From the NCBI GenBank assembly GCA_018842655.1, contig JAGTWN010000004.1, forward strand, positions 1,426,001 through 1,490,000: DNA of 64,000 nucleotides. The letters are read 5' to 3'. The notes below the pieces were generated by a model. That model did no database searches, was not told the origin of the DNA, and was given only the letters and a program-made list of their open reading frames with translations. This DNA comes from Candidatus Pantoea haifensis. GTDB lineage: Bacteria > Pseudomonadota > Gammaproteobacteria > Enterobacterales > Enterobacteriaceae. Both the position numbers and the translations under genes were made by a program. This document shows positions 1 through 9,833 of this stretch, piece by piece; position 1 is the stretch's first letter, and every line of letters starts with the position of its first letter.

Positions 1-674
1 CGCTCAGTTGTGATTGCTGCGCCCGCTGACGTCTCGCCCTTATTGCGCATGCAGGGTGCCGCTTACGCTACTCGCATCGCTGAAGACTTTCGCGACCGGG
101 GTAAGCATGTCCTGCTGATCATGGATTCGCTGACGCGTTACGCCATGGCGCAGCGTGAGATCGCGCTGGCCATCGGCGAGCCGCCCGCCACCAAAGGTTA
201 TCCCCTTCGGTGTTTGCCAAACTGCCTGCACTGGTTGAACGCGCCGGTAATGGCATTGACGGCGGTGGCTCCATTACCGCGTTTTATACCGTGTTAACCG
301 AAGGCGACGATCAGCAAGACCCGATTGCCGACTCAGCCCGCGCTATTCTGGATGGGCACATCGTATTATCGCGTCGCCTGGCCGAAGCGGGTCACTATCC
401 GGCAATTGATATTGAAGCATCCATCAGTCGCGCCATGACCTCGTTGATTGATGAAAACCATTACGCCCGGGTGCGCCAGTTTAAACAATTACTCTCCAGC
501 TTCCAGCGCAACCGTGACTTAGTGAGCGTCGGCGCCTATGCGGCCGGTAGCGATCCGATGCTGGATAAAGCCATCAAGCTCTATCCACAAATGGAAGCCT
601 TCCTGCAACAAGGTATTTTTGAACGCAGCGACTACGACGATGCCTGCCTGCATTTACACGCATTGTTTGGCTAG
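1..674 (+). CDS. fliI: Flagellum-specific ATPase FliI, C-terminal part (frame broken)
   Basis: Cytoplasmic ATPase of the flagellar type III export apparatus, related to the F1 beta subunit. The window opens inside the gene. About 225 residues remain, including the conserved stretches [22 protein letters not shown] and [21 protein letters not shown]. The frame breaks at a C-run (202-205): four C are present where five restore KGYPPS. The second frame then runs to the stop at 674. It is followed by fliJ after 27 nt, as in the E. coli fli operon. Identity is certain; I read the break as a sequencing error, because the protein is otherwise perfectly conserved on both sides. Confidence 0.95.
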
Positions 675-701
675 TTAGGGCGTTAACCTGAGGTAAGCGC
701 A

Positions 702-1145
702 ATGAAAACGGCAAGTGCCATCGATACGCTGCGCGATTTAGCGGAGCAAGAACTCGAAAGAGCCGCCATCTATTTAGGCGATATGCGTCGCGGCCAGCAG
801 GCTGCCGATCAGCAGCTAACCATGCTGCTGGATTATCAGGACGAATACCGCAACAAACTCAACGACGATATGTCGAGCGGCATTGCCAGCACCCGCTGGA
901 CTAACTATCACCAGTTTATCCAGACGCTGGAAAAAGCGATTGAGCAGCACCGCGCGCAATTACAGCACTGGAACCAGCGACTGGAGCAGGCATTAGCGAG
1001 CTGGCGTGAAAAGCAACAGCGTTTGAATGCTTATCAAACCCTTATTACGCGCGCAGCTGAAAATGCATTAAGACAAGAAAACCGTCTCGACCAGAAACGG
1101 ATGGATGAATTTGCCCAACGGGCTGCATTGAGGAGAGGCGAATGA
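702..1145 (+). CDS. fliJ: Flagellar export chaperone FliJ
   Basis: 147-residue soluble protein of the flagellar export ATPase complex (FliH-FliI-FliJ), acting as the central stalk and escort for export substrates. The sequence is almost entirely charged, Gln-rich helix without strong hydrophobic segments, as expected for the FliJ antiparallel coiled coil, and its length equals that of the E. coli protein. AGGTAAGCGCA lies just before the ATG. The stop codon overlaps the start of fliK by 4 nt (ATGA), indicating translational coupling. Confidence 0.95.
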   Translation: MKTASAIDTLRDLAEQELERAAIYLGDMRRGQQAADQQLTMLLDYQDEYRNKLNDDMSSGIASTRWTNYHQFIQTLEKAIEQHRAQLQHWNQRLEQALASWREKQQRLNAYQTLITRAAENALRQENRLDQKRMDEFAQRAALRRGE

Positions 1146-2407
1146 TTACGCTGCCAAATAGTGTCACCCCAACCGCGACCCGCGGTGAAGGTGAAACGTT
1201 AGCGTCCACGGATGTTTTATCGGGTAACGATGCGCTGCCACAGAATTTTTTGACTGAATTAGGCAACCAGTTGTTAACGCTGGCAAAACATCAGGGTAAA
1301 GCGGTACAAACCGCTGAGCAAACTGAAGAAAAAGAAGCCGGTAAGTCAGCCTCCAGCCCGTTGAATGCGCTGCTGGCTGCACTGGAAAATCCCGACGCGC
1401 TTAATGCACTTTTAAAGCCGGAAAACACTAAAGCCGGCACAAAATCAGCCGATGATAAAGATAAGCAAGAAACAGCAATGTTGAGTGCCAGTGAGGTACA
1501 AAACGTGCAGGCGCTGTTTGCCATGTTACCAGCAGCCGTGAGCAACAGCGCAACCGTCAGCACCGCTGATGGCGAGTTAATGGCGCAGGGTGAATTACGT
1601 CGCTCAACGGCTTCTCTGACGCAGGCATTGACCGGTGCCGTGACTGCCGAAGAGGAGCAACCTGATGCTAAAAACAGTGCATTGCCCGATACCCGCTTAC
1701 TGAGCCGGGGTATCGACGCCGCCGTCAGCGACAGCAGTAACGATACGGTAACCCAAACCAATGACGGCAGTAAGCTGATGCTGAATAACAGTTTTCAGCA
1801 GCTGATAAGCAGCGTAAGCGTGCATGATGAGCAATTCACGGCAAACAACAGTACCCCTGAAAGTTTGCCTGTCGCCAGCACCACGTTTACCAGCACCAGC
1901 CCGCTTGCCGCACCGCTGAATGCCGCCGCGACGGTCAATACGCCGTCAACGCCAATGTTAAATGCCCAGCTGGGCAGCGAGCAGTGGCAACAGGCGCTGA
2001 GCCAGCAGGTTGTGATGTTCAGCCGTAACGGACAGCAAAATGCCGAGCTGCGTTTGCATCCGGAAGATCTGGGCGCGATCCAGATCAGCCTGAAGCTGGA
2101 TCATGACACGGCACATTTAAATTTAGTTTCTGGTCACAGCCTCGTCAGGGCTGCACTGGAAGCCGCGCTACCTCAGCTGCGCAACGCGCTGGCTGAAAGC
2201 GGAATTAACCTGGGTGAGAGTCAGGTGAGCAGTGACAGTTTCGCGCAAGGCCAGAGCTTCCGGCAGCAACAGGAGGCGCGTCGCGACGGACAGCACGGCA
2301 GCTTCTCCCTCTCCCAGGATAGCGATAACGACATAACGCCGATTGCTGTACCTGCGTCCCTCCAGGCCCAGGTAAAGGGTAACGGCGCCGTCGACACTTT
2401 TGCCTGA
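1142..2407 (+). CDS. fliK: Flagellar hook-length control protein FliK
   Basis: 421-residue secreted molecular ruler that measures the hook and switches export specificity. Residues 1 to about 270 are low-complexity, rich in Ala, Ser, Thr and Asn, as in other FliK proteins. The conserved C-terminal Flg_hook domain lies at about 275-375 and includes [19 protein letters not shown] and [12 protein letters not shown]. The length is slightly above the E. coli protein (375 aa), the difference lying in the variable N-terminal ruler. The gene ends 129 nt before fliL, a gap that probably carries the promoter of the next operon. Confidence 0.95.
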   Translation: MITLPNSVTPTATRGEGETLASTDVLSGNDALPQNFLTELGNQLLTLAKHQGKAVQTAEQTEEKEAGKSASSPLNALLAALENPDALNALLKPENTKAGTKSADDKDKQETAMLSASEVQNVQALFAMLPAAVSNSATVSTADGELMAQGELRRSTASLTQALTGAVTAEEEQPDAKNSALPDTRLLSRGIDAAVSDSSNDTVTQTNDGSKLMLNNSFQQLISSVSVHDEQFTANNSTPESLPVASTTFTSTSPLAAPLNAAATVNTPSTPMLNAQLGSEQWQQALSQQVVMFSRNGQQNAELRLHPEDLGAIQISLKLDHDTAHLNLVSGHSLVRAALEAALPQLRNALAESGINLGESQVSSDSFAQGQSFRQQQEARRDGQHGSFSLSQDSDNDITPIAVPASLQAQVKGNGAVDTFA

Positions 2408-2439
2408 TAGCGACAAACGCTGAAGGTAAGCGTAAAACT

Positions 2440-2475
2440 CGCGTCTTTTCTTCCCATTGTTTGACTTAAGACGCG
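2440..2475 (+). promoter_or_regulatory. Inverted repeat in the fliK-fliL gap
   Basis: CGCGTCTT (2440-2447) and AAGACGCG (2468-2475) form a perfect 8-bp inverted repeat with a 20-nt loop in the 129-nt gap before fliL. In E. coli fliL starts a separate FlhDC-activated class II operon (fliLMNOPQR), so the promoter should be here. I could not place a convincing -10/-35 pair. No U-run follows the stem, so an intrinsic terminator is unlikely. Confidence 0.35.
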
Positions 2476-2536
2476 GGATAATCTGTCCAGGCGAGCCGAG
2501 AGGCTTGCCCATAATTCACAGGAAGTAACTGCAAAA

Positions 2537-3022
2537 ATGTCTGATAACGCGAAAGCTAAAGGCCGCAAACGTTCAATCTTAATTCCAGTGTTACTTGTTG
2601 TAACACTGGCTGCTTGTAGCGTGGCAGGCTATGCAGTCTGGCGAATGATGAATAAACACGAGGGTGATAAGCCGGAAGTCGCGAAAGTCGAACCGCCTCC
2701 CGCCCCGGTCTTTTTTGCACTTGATACATTTACGGTTAACCTGGTCAATCCCGACAACGATCCTGACCGCGTGCTGTACGTAGGATTTACCCTGCGTCTG
2801 CCGGATGAAGATACTCGTCGTCGGCTGAATGACTATCTGCCTGAGGTGCGCAGCCGTCTGCTGCTGCTGCTCTCACGTCAGAGCGCAACTGCGCTCGCGT
2901 CAGAGCAAGGCAAGCAAGCACTTGTTGAGCAGATCAAACAGGTGCTGGCACCGCCGCTGGTGAAGGGTCAACCTTCGCAGGCCGTAAACGACGTGCTGTT
3001 TACCGCCTTCATTTTGAGGTGA
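2537..3022 (+). CDS. fliL: Flagellar basal body-associated protein FliL
   Basis: 161-residue inner-membrane protein associated with the basal body and stator. It has a short basic N-terminus, one transmembrane helix at about residues 14-35 ([20 protein letters not shown]) and a periplasmic FliL domain with [15 protein letters not shown] and [26 protein letters not shown] precedes the ATG by about 10 nt. First gene of fliLMNOPQR; fliM starts 4 nt after the stop. Confidence 0.95.
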   Translation: MSDNAKAKGRKRSILIPVLLVVTLAACSVAGYAVWRMMNKHEGDKPEVAKVEPPPAPVFFALDTFTVNLVNPDNDPDRVLYVGFTLRLPDEDTRRRLNDYLPEVRSRLLLLLSRQSATALASEQGKQALVEQIKQVLAPPLVKGQPSQAVNDVLFTAFILR

Positions 3023-3026
3023 ATCA

Positions 3027-4034
3027 ATGGGCGATAGCATTCTCTCCCAGGCTGAAATTGACGCGCTACTGAACGGCGACAGTGACAGCACGGTAGAAGA
3101 AAAGAAACAGAAAGGGCCGGAAGGCGATGTCCGTCCCTACGACCCGAATACCCAGCGTCGCGTAGTCCGCGAGCGTCTGCAGGCGCTGGAAATTATTAAC
3201 GAGCGTTTTGCCCGTCAGTTCCGTATGGCGCTGTTTAACCTGCTGCGCCGTAGCCCGGATGTGACAGTGGGTGCGATTAAGATTCAGCCTTATCATGAGT
3301 TTGCCCGCAACTTGCCGGTGCCAACGAACCTGAATCTTATCCATTTAAAACCGCTGCGTGGCACTGCGCTGGTGGTGTTTTCACCCAGCCTGGTATTTAT
3401 TGCGGTAGATAACCTGTTTGGTGGTGATGGTCGCTTCCCGACGAAAGTGGAAGGCCGTGAATTTACCCACACTGAACAGCGCGTTATCCAACGCATGCTG
3501 AAGCTGGCACTGGATGGTTACAGCGACGCCTGGAAAGCGATTTATCCGCTTGAGGTTGAGTATGTGCGTTCAGAAATGCAGGTGAAATTCACTAACATCA
3601 CGACGTCGCCAAACGACATCGTGGTTAATACGCCGTTTCAGGTAGAAATCGGTAACCTGGTGGGTGAATTTAACATCTGCATACCGTTTTCGATGATTGA
3701 GCCGCTGCGCGAGTTACTGGTGAACCCGCCGCTGGAAAACTCACGTCAGGAAGATACGCACTGGCGCGATAATCTGGTCAAGCAGGTTCAGCACTCTGAG
3801 CTGGAGCTGATAGCGCATTTTGCTGAGACATCGCTGCGTCTGTCACGCATTTTGCAGTTGAAGCCAGGCGATGTGCTGCCGATTGATAAACCCGATCGCA
3901 TCATCGCCCATGTGGATGGCGTGCCGGTATTAACCAGCCAATATGGCACGCTGAATGGTCAGTATGCTTTGCGTGTCGAACACTTGATTAACCCGATTTT
4001 GAATTCGCTTAACGAGGAACAGCCCAATGAGTGA
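3027..4034 (+). CDS. fliM: Flagellar motor switch protein FliM
   Basis: 335-residue C-ring protein that binds CheY-P and sets motor direction. The N-terminal CheY-binding peptide is present (MGDSILSQAEIDALLNG), followed by the CheC-like middle domain and a C-terminal SpoA-type domain (LKPGDVLPIDKPD). The length matches the family. The 3' end overlaps fliN by 8 nt, giving coupled expression of the two switch subunits. Confidence 0.97.
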   Translation: MGDSILSQAEIDALLNGDSDSTVEEKKQKGPEGDVRPYDPNTQRRVVRERLQALEIINERFARQFRMALFNLLRRSPDVTVGAIKIQPYHEFARNLPVPTNLNLIHLKPLRGTALVVFSPSLVFIAVDNLFGGDGRFPTKVEGREFTHTEQRVIQRMLKLALDGYSDAWKAIYPLEVEYVRSEMQVKFTNITTSPNDIVVNTPFQVEIGNLVGEFNICIPFSMIEPLRELLVNPPLENSRQEDTHWRDNLVKQVQHSELELIAHFAETSLRLSRILQLKPGDVLPIDKPDRIIAHVDGVPVLTSQYGTLNGQYALRVEHLINPILNSLNEEQPNE

Positions 4035-4434
4035 CAGCAAGAAACCGTCCGATGACACTATCTCTGCGGACGATCTGTGGGCTGAGGCAATGAACGAGCA
4101 AACAGGCAGCAGCGCGCCACAGAGTGACGAAGTGTTTAAATCATTCGAAAGCGGTAACGTTTCTGGCTCTCTGCAGGACATTGACCTGATCATGGATATC
4201 CCGGTGAAACTCACCGTGGAACTGGGACGCACAAAAATGACTATCAAAGAACTGCTGCGTCTGACGCAGGGTTCGGTGGTGGCGCTGGATGGCCTGGCGG
4301 GCGAACCCCTGGACATCCTGATTAACGGTTATCTGATTGCTCAGGGTGAAGTGGTTGTGGTCAATGACAAATATGGCGTGCGCATTACCGACATCATTAC
4401 CCCGTCTGAACGTATGCGTCGTGTGAGCCGTTGA
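4027..4434 (+). CDS. fliN: Flagellar motor switch protein FliN
   Basis: 135-residue C-ring component. The N-terminal 50 residues are acidic and variable. The C-terminal SpoA domain begins near residue 55 (DIPVKLTVELGRTKMTIKEL) and ends with VRITDIITPSERMRRVSR, typical of FliN. The start overlaps fliM and the TGA stop (4432-4434) lies 2 nt before the fliO ATG. Confidence 0.97.
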   Translation: MSDSKKPSDDTISADDLWAEAMNEQTGSSAPQSDEVFKSFESGNVSGSLQDIDLIMDIPVKLTVELGRTKMTIKELLRLTQGSVVALDGLAGEPLDILINGYLIAQGEVVVVNDKYGVRITDIITPSERMRRVSR

Positions 4435-4436
4435 TA

Positions 4437-4835
4437 ATGAATACCCAGTCTCAAACACTGCACACTGCCGCGCCGCAAACACAGGCGATCTCTACCGGTT
4501 CGGTGTTGACCCAGGTTAGCAGCGTGTTAGCGGTTATTGTGTTATTGATTCTGGCTTGTGCCTGGCTGGCGCGTCGACTCGGTTTTGCACCGAAGAAAGT
4601 CAGCAGCCAGGAACTTAAAATGACCGCCAGCGTGTCGGTTGGTCAGCGTGAGCGCGTGGTGATTGTGGATACTGCCGATGCCCGTTTGGTGCTCGGCGTC
4701 ACCGCACAACAGATTACCCATTTGCATACGCTGCCGCCCGCCGCGCCGGAAGAAGATGCACCGGCTCAGGCCGCGCCGCAAGATTTTCGTCAGCTGTTAC
4801 AGCACCTGGTTAAACGTCCCGGAAAACCTCAATGA
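4437..4835 (+). CDS. fliO: Flagellar biosynthesis protein FliO
   Basis: 132-residue membrane protein that assists FliP ring assembly in the export gate. I chose ATG 4437 rather than an in-frame TTG six bases upstream that overlaps the fliN stop. It has one transmembrane segment at about residues 25-46 ([20 protein letters not shown]) and a cytoplasmic FliO domain with [22 protein letters not shown]. The stop overlaps the fliP start by 4 nt. Confidence 0.93.
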   Translation: MNTQSQTLHTAAPQTQAISTGSVLTQVSSVLAVIVLLILACAWLARRLGFAPKKVSSQELKMTASVSVGQRERVVIVDTADARLVLGVTAQQITHLHTLPPAAPEEDAPAQAAPQDFRQLLQHLVKRPGKPQ

Positions 4836-5565
4836 TACGTCGTCTGCTCCCTCTTCTGCCGCTGCTGTTGCTGGCACCGGTTGCCCATGCCCAGTTACCG
4901 GGCCTGGTGAGTCATCCGTTACCGAACGGCGGGCAAAGCTGGTCGTTGCCGGTGCAAACGCTGGTGTTTATCACCGCGCTGACGTTTATTCCGGCTGTAT
5001 TGCTGATGATGACCAGCTTCACCCGAATCATCATTGTGTTTGGTTTGTTGCGTAATGCGCTCGGTACGCCATCAGCTCCACCGAACCAGGTTTTGCTGGG
5101 GCTGTCGCTGTTTCTGACTTTTTTCATCATGGCACCGACTTTCGATAAAATTTATCAGGACGCTTATCTGCCGTTCAGTCAGGATAAAATCAGTATGGAC
5201 GTCGCGATTGAGAAAGGGCGCAACCGCTGCGCGACTTCATGCTGCGTCAAACACGTGAAGCCGATTTAGCCCTGTTTGCCCGACTGGCAAACACCCCACC
5301 TATTGCCGGGCCAGAAGCCGTACCGATGCGTATTTTGCTGCCCGCTTACGTGACCAGTGAGCTAAAAACGGCTTTCCAGATTGGTTTTACCGTCTTTATC
5401 CCTTTCCTGATCATCGACCTGGTGGTTGCCAGTGTGCTGATGGCGCTGGGCATGATGATGGTGCCGCCAGCGACCATTGCGCTGCCGTTTAAGTTAATGC
5501 TGTTTGTCTTAGTGGATGGCTGGCAGTTGCTGGTGGGTTCACTGGCACAAAGCTTTTATTCCTGA
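4832..5565 (+). CDS. fliP: Flagellar export gate protein FliP (frame broken)
   Basis: Core membrane component of the flagellar export gate (FliPQR). It has a cleavable signal peptide ([12 protein letters not shown]), then transmembrane helices, including [20 protein letters not shown]-like and FFIMAPTF motifs. The frame breaks at 5216-5218, where GGG should be GGGG to give [21 protein letters not shown]. Restoring one G yields 244 residues, the usual size. The conserved C-terminal half ([19 protein letters not shown]) follows in the second frame. I regard this as an intact gene with a read error. Confidence 0.95.
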
Positions 5566-5593
5566 TCTCTGAATCTGCTAACTGGAGCGAAAC

Positions 5594-5863
5594 ATGACAC
5601 CCGAATCGGTAATGATGATGGGACAGGAAGCGATGCGCGTTGCGCTAATGCTGGCTGCCCCACTGCTGCTCACTGCACTGGTCAGCGGTTTGCTGATCAG
5701 CCTGCTTCAGGCCGCCACGCAGATCAACGAACAGACCCTGTCGTTTATCCCAAAAATCCTGGCCGTCGCCACAACCGGTATCATTGCTGGCCCGTGGATG
5801 TTAAATTTTGCTCTGGATTATATTCGTACCGTCTTCACTAACCTGCCTTATATCATCGGCTAA
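5594..5863 (+). CDS. fliQ: Flagellar export gate protein FliQ
   Basis: 89-residue, two-transmembrane-helix subunit of the flagellar export gate. It begins [20 protein letters not shown] and contains [18 protein letters not shown], hallmarks of FliQ. GGAG precedes the ATG by 8 nt. The stop overlaps the fliR start by one base. Confidence 0.96.
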   Translation: MTPESVMMMGQEAMRVALMLAAPLLLTALVSGLLISLLQAATQINEQTLSFIPKILAVATTGIIAGPWMLNFALDYIRTVFTNLPYIIG

Positions 5864-6648
5864 TGGTTACCCTCGACAGCAGTCAACTTGTTCACTGGGT
5901 GAGTCAGTTTTACTGGCCACTGGTGCGTATGCTGGCGCTGTTTGCCACCGCGCCGCTGCTCAGCGAACGTGCAATCAGCCATCGAGTTAAAATTGGCCTG
6001 GCGGTGATGATCACCTGGTTGCTGATGCCGCTGTTGCCGCCGGTCGAGGTAACGCTGTTTTCACCGGCAGGATTCTGGCTGCTTATCCAGCAAATTTTAA
6101 TTGGCGTTGCCCTCGGTTTCACCATGCAGTTCGCTTTTGCAGCCGTTCGTACTGCGGGTGAAGTGATTGGATTACAGATGGGTTTGTCGTTCGCGACCTT
6201 TTTTGATCCCGGAAGCCGTCTTAACATGCCGGTGCTTGCGCGTTTTCTCGACATGCTGGCGATGTTGTTGTTCCTGACTTTTAACGGACATCTGTGGTTA
6301 ATCTCGCTGCTGGCGGACAGTTTTCATACATTGCCGATTGGTGGACAGCCGCTAAACGCTAATGCTTTTATGGCATTGGTAAAATCAGGCGGATTGATTT
6401 TCCTTAATGGCATGATGTTAGCGTTACCACTTATCGTTTTGCTACTCATGCTTAATCTGGTACTAGGTTTGTTAAACCGTGTTTCACCACAGTTATCCGT
6501 TTTCGCGATTGGCTTTCCCGTTACCTTATCAGTGGGTATCCTCACCCTGGGGCTCTTGATGCCTCTCCTGGCCCCCTTTTGCGAGCATCTTTTCAGCGAA
6601 GTGTTTGATTTACTCGCGCTGTTCCTCACAGAACTATCCCATCCCTAA
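5863..6648 (+). CDS. fliR: Flagellar export gate protein FliR
   Basis: 261-residue polytopic membrane protein, the last gene of the fliLMNOPQR operon. It has about six hydrophobic segments and the conserved stretch [20 protein letters not shown]. The length agrees with E. coli FliR (261 aa). Downstream is a 617-nt AT-rich gap before rcsA, the same neighbour as in E. coli. Confidence 0.96.
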   Translation: MVTLDSSQLVHWVSQFYWPLVRMLALFATAPLLSERAISHRVKIGLAVMITWLLMPLLPPVEVTLFSPAGFWLLIQQILIGVALGFTMQFAFAAVRTAGEVIGLQMGLSFATFFDPGSRLNMPVLARFLDMLAMLLFLTFNGHLWLISLLADSFHTLPIGGQPLNANAFMALVKSGGLIFLNGMMLALPLIVLLLMLNLVLGLLNRVSPQLSVFAIGFPVTLSVGILTLGLLMPLLAPFCEHLFSEVFDLLALFLTELSHP

Positions 6649-6651
6649 ACA

Positions 6652-6687
6652 TTAAGTATCTAACGATTTCGCTAAAGTGATACTTAA
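6652..6687 (+). other. Perfect 9-bp inverted repeat after fliR
   Basis: TTAAGTATC (6652-6660) and GATACTTAA (6679-6687) are exact inverted copies separated by 18 nt, starting a few bases after the fliR stop. No U-run follows, so it is not a standard intrinsic terminator. It may protect the 3' end of the fli mRNA or bind a regulator; I cannot decide. Confidence 0.4.
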
Positions 6688-6739
6688 GCAAAATAAATTC
6701 TTTTGTGCATTTTTCGAACCAATTTTCTCAGAAATCAAC

Positions 6740-6753
6740 TAAGGAAATTCTGA
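6740..6753 (+). promoter_or_regulatory. Candidate RcsAB box upstream of rcsA
   Basis: TAAGGAAATTCTGA resembles the RcsAB box consensus TaAGaatatTCctA and, from memory, the autoregulatory box in the E. coli rcsA promoter (TAAGGATTATCCGA), sharing TAAGGA at the left and C-GA at the right. It lies about 510 nt before the rcsA ATG, in the AT-rich leader. This fits known RcsA/RcsB autoactivation. Binding is inferred from similarity only. Confidence 0.5.
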
Positions 6754-7265
6754 TAAATGTACCGAAAGTCTGAAAATAATTCTTATTAAACCGCGCTTCG
6801 CGTATTTTAGCTGGGCGGTTTACAGAATATGTAACACTGTGGTTTTGTTGATAAATTCGGCAATGTCTTGAAATTGAACAAAAAAATCTTTCGATGATTT
6901 TTCTTGTCAGAATTTGTTTTTTCCGGCATTGTCAACACTCGTTGAGACATCACACTTTCGTAAAACAAATGTTTTTAAGATTTGTCCTATCAGAGAAGTC
7001 TTGGTTTTCAGCGATAGTGACAACGCTCTCAAAACAGCGTTTTGCCCCTACTCCAGCAATTCCCACTATTGCTGGGGGATGTGTGACGTCAAGGCAGCAT
7101 AAAATATTTGCAGAACGGGTCAGGGATGAAGACTTTTACAGGCGCTTGCCTGTTACCACACTGCATATGAGCAGAATAAAAAAGTGCCTTAGAAATCTCT
7201 CTCGTACCGCAACGCGTAATTCATCGTTGATTTAAACGGATAACAAATTGGTGAGGGTCGCTAAC

Positions 7266-7901
7266 ATGCCAACGATTATTATGGATTCCTGCAACTACAC
7301 ACGCCTGGGATTATCGGACTATATGTCCTCTAAAGGAGTTAAGAGGAAAAATATTACTTCCGTATCTGATATTGAGCAATTACAGCAACGTTGTGAACAG
7401 TTACAACCTGGTGTCGTTTTTATTAATGAAGATTGTTTCATTCATGAAGCTGATTCCAGTGATCGTATTCGCAGCATTATTATGCAGCATCCTGAAACCC
7501 TGTTTTTTATTTTTATGGCGATCAGTAATATCCATTTTGAGGAATACCTCTATGTTCGTAAGAACTTGATTATTACGTCAAAATCGATAAAAACGTCTAC
7601 TCTGGACTCGTTACTGAGCACCTATTTGCAGAAGAAACTGAATCAGTCTCCGCGTATTTCCTCTGCACTTGATATTCATCCTTTGACGCTGAGTCAGACT
7701 GAGTCAAATATGCTGAAAATGTGGATGTCAGGTCATGACACCATTCAGATTTCTGACAAGATGCAAATAAAGGCGAAAACGGTTTCGTCACATAAGGGTA
7801 ATATTAAGCGGAAAATCAAAACGCATAATAAACAAGTGATTTATCACGTGGTGCGATTAACTGATAATGTTACCTCTGGCATTTATGTCAATGTGAGATA
7901 A
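7266..7901 (+). CDS. rcsA: RcsA, co-regulator of capsule synthesis
   Basis: 211-residue LuxR/NarL-type regulator that pairs with RcsB to activate exopolysaccharide genes and repress flagella; it is usually Lon-degraded. The N-terminus ([18 protein letters not shown]) and the C-terminal helix-turn-helix ([35 protein letters not shown], 163-197) are nearly identical to E. coli RcsA. I use ATG 7266; the frame extends upstream to a TTG at 7248, but only the ATG aligns with known RcsA starts. An intrinsic terminator follows. Confidence 0.96.
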   Translation: MPTIIMDSCNYTRLGLSDYMSSKGVKRKNITSVSDIEQLQQRCEQLQPGVVFINEDCFIHEADSSDRIRSIIMQHPETLFFIFMAISNIHFEEYLYVRKNLIITSKSIKTSTLDSLLSTYLQKKLNQSPRISSALDIHPLTLSQTESNMLKMWMSGHDTIQISDKMQIKAKTVSSHKGNIKRKIKTHNKQVIYHVVRLTDNVTSGIYVNVR

Positions 7902-7915
7902 TCCCCTTCTCAATA

Positions 7916-7940
7916 ACCGGCCTCTCTGGCCGGTTTTTTT
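7916..7940 (+). terminator. Intrinsic terminator of rcsA
   Basis: AACCGGCC, loop TCTCT, GGCCGGTT, then seven T, 15 nt after the rcsA stop. A strong GC stem with a U-run. Confidence 0.9.
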
Positions 7941-7975
7941 ATGCCAAACTGAGAGTCAGATCTCATTTCCCCACC

Positions 7976-8002
7976 TAATCCTTTCTCGTGAACTGCCGAT
8001 GT
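7976..8002 (+). promoter_or_regulatory. Candidate sigma-28 (FliA) promoter of the chemoreceptor gene
   Basis: TAATCCTT (7976-7983), 11 nt, GCCGATGT (7995-8002). This matches the FliA consensus TAAAGTTT-N11-GCCGATAA at 11 of 16 positions with exact spacing. It sits just upstream of a methyl-accepting chemotaxis gene, as expected for a class III flagellar promoter. It overlaps the first possible ATG (7999), which argues for a downstream start. Confidence 0.6.
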
Positions 8003-8037
8003 TTGATTTCAATCAATCAATCATGAGAACCCTCGCT

Positions 8038-9741
8038 ATGAGCACCGCACGGATCACTGATGGGCAGTACAAGCCAGGTATTTGGCAGAACCTTCGTCTC
8101 GTTCCGCTGTTTAGTATGATCTTCAGTGGCATTCTGCTGCTGTTCGCACTTTGCATTGGTCTCGCCAGCTATTTTCTTATCCAGAGTAACCACTCACTTG
8201 AGCAAGCCACAGAAGAGATCCAGGTACGCATGGGGATCTCAAACAGTTCTAACCATCTGCGTACTGCACGCTTAACCATTATCCAGGCTGGCGCAGCTGC
8301 GCGTATCGGAGAAATGGACACGTTTCGCGCTAACGTCGCTGAGACCGAAAAGCGGATTAAGCAGGCTAAAGACGGCTTCGCAGTTTACCTGAACCGGCAG
8401 GTTAAATCCGCGGCCGATACGGAACTGGATGGTGCGTTGCAGTCGCGGTTTAATGATTACGTCGAAAAAGGGCTGCTGCCGATGATTGAATCCGGAAAGC
8501 AAGGCAGCTTTGAGGGGATTATCGCTCATGAAACTGACGTGACGCGCAAACTGGATGCCGCCTATAACGAAGTTTTGCTGAAAGCAATAAAGATCCGTAC
8601 CGCGCGCGCTCAGGCAATCAATGAAGACGCAGCGTATCAGTCACGTATCGGCTTTATCGCCATGGCGGTGGCCTTTGCTGCGGCGCTGCTGCTGGTATTG
8701 CTGACGTTTGTATTTCTGCGCCGGATCGTCATCAATCCGCTGCGCCAGTCCGTTTCGCACATTGAGCGTATCGCCCAGGGTGATTTGACCACCCCTTACC
8801 GCCCTTATGGCCGCAGCGAAATCGGCACACTTATTCATAATCTGCAACTGATGCAGGAATCCCTGGTTAAAACCGTGGGCACTGTTCGCGAAGGCGCTGT
8901 GGCAATTTATCAGGGCTCCGGTGAGATTTCAGCAGGCAATACCGATCTCTCCTCCCGTACAGAACAGCAGGCTGCCGCACTGGAACAGACGGCCGCCAGC
9001 ATGGAACAGTTAACCGCGACGGTGAAACAGAACGCGGATAATGCTCATCATGCCAGTCAACTGGCAGCAGATGCGTCAGGAAAAGCGCGCAGCGGCGGCG
9101 AACTGGTCAGTGGCGTGGTCAAAACCATGAACAATATTTCGGGCAGCTCGAAGAAAATCGCTGAGATCACAAATGTGATTAACAGTATCGCTTTTCAGAC
9201 CAATATTCTGGCGCTGAACGCGGCAGTAGAAGCGGCTCGTGCCGGTGAACAAGGCCGCGGCTTTGCCGTCGTCGCCAGTGAAGTTCGTAATCTGGCGCAG
9301 CGCAGCGCGCAGGCAGCGAAAGAGATAGAGGCGTTGATCGCTGAATCGGTAACGCTCATTAATGATGGTTCCCATCAGGTGGGTGAAGCGGGTTCAACCA
9401 TGAGTGAAATTGTGGAAGCGGTTCGCCGTGTGACAGACATTATGGCCGAAATCGCGGCGGCCTCGGATGAGCAGAGTCGCGGTATTCAGCAGGTGAGCCA
9501 GGCTGTGACAGAAATGGATAATGTGACGCAGCAGAATGCATCGCTGGTCGAAGAAGCATCGGCAGCCGCTGCTTCACTGGAAGATCAGGCAGGCAAACTG
9601 ACTCAGGCGGTTTCAACATTCCGTTTGCACAGCACACCAGTGAAGCCGGTGGTGAGCGCAGCACCGCCCGCCTTAGCGGCGGCACGCACATTACCGCGTC
9701 CGGCGTTAGCAACGACAAATGACAACTGGGAAACCTTTTGA
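8038..9741 (+). CDS. Methyl-accepting chemotaxis protein, Tsr/Tar class
   Basis: 567-residue chemoreceptor. TM1 lies at about 21-48, a four-helix periplasmic ligand domain at 49-203, TM2 at 204-228, then HAMP and a cytoplasmic signalling domain with the canonical hairpin AFQTNILALNAAVEAARAGE. It ends in NWETF, the CheR/CheB docking pentapeptide of high-abundance receptors, so it should be methylated efficiently. The ligand region resembles Tsr/Tar (LRTARLTIIQAG) but I cannot name the ligand. ATG 8038 is chosen because the earlier ATG 7999 lies inside the candidate sigma-28 -10 element; 8023 is a further option. Confidence 0.9.
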   Translation: MSTARITDGQYKPGIWQNLRLVPLFSMIFSGILLLFALCIGLASYFLIQSNHSLEQATEEIQVRMGISNSSNHLRTARLTIIQAGAAARIGEMDTFRANVAETEKRIKQAKDGFAVYLNRQVKSAADTELDGALQSRFNDYVEKGLLPMIESGKQGSFEGIIAHETDVTRKLDAAYNEVLLKAIKIRTARAQAINEDAAYQSRIGFIAMAVAFAAALLLVLLTFVFLRRIVINPLRQSVSHIERIAQGDLTTPYRPYGRSEIGTLIHNLQLMQESLVKTVGTVREGAVAIYQGSGEISAGNTDLSSRTEQQAAALEQTAASMEQLTATVKQNADNAHHASQLAADASGKARSGGELVSGVVKTMNNISGSSKKIAEITNVINSIAFQTNILALNAAVEAARAGEQGRGFAVVASEVRNLAQRSAQAAKEIEALIAESVTLINDGSHQVGEAGSTMSEIVEAVRRVTDIMAEIAAASDEQSRGIQQVSQAVTEMDNVTQQNASLVEEASAAAASLEDQAGKLTQAVSTFRLHSTPVKPVVSAAPPALAAARTLPRPALATTNDNWETF

Positions 9742-9833
9742 TGTGAATTTTTCTACTGATTATGCCTTTACTTCAGCCCTGCTCCTCCCCCGCACGGGGA
9801 GTATTGAAACAGAGCAGCGGACCTGGTCTGACC

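Larger units (their letters stand above)
6649..7265. other. AT-rich intergenic region fliR-rcsA (rcsA leader)
   Basis: 617 nt without a convincing gene. It is clearly more AT-rich than its surroundings, as in the H-NS-silenced rcsA upstream region of E. coli. It holds a hairpin after fliR and a candidate RcsAB box (both listed separately). Two open frames on the + strand (6894-7235 and 6914-7102) lack ribosome sites and any familiar motif; I regard them as chance. Confidence 0.6.

Noticed and set aside
6894-7235. 113-codon and 62-codon frames in the rcsA leader
   Set aside because: AT-rich, no ribosome site, no recognisable motif, and located in a region expected to be regulatory.
7999-8037. 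First ATG of the chemoreceptor frame as start
   Set aside because: It lies within the candidate sigma-28 -10 element and has no ribosome site.
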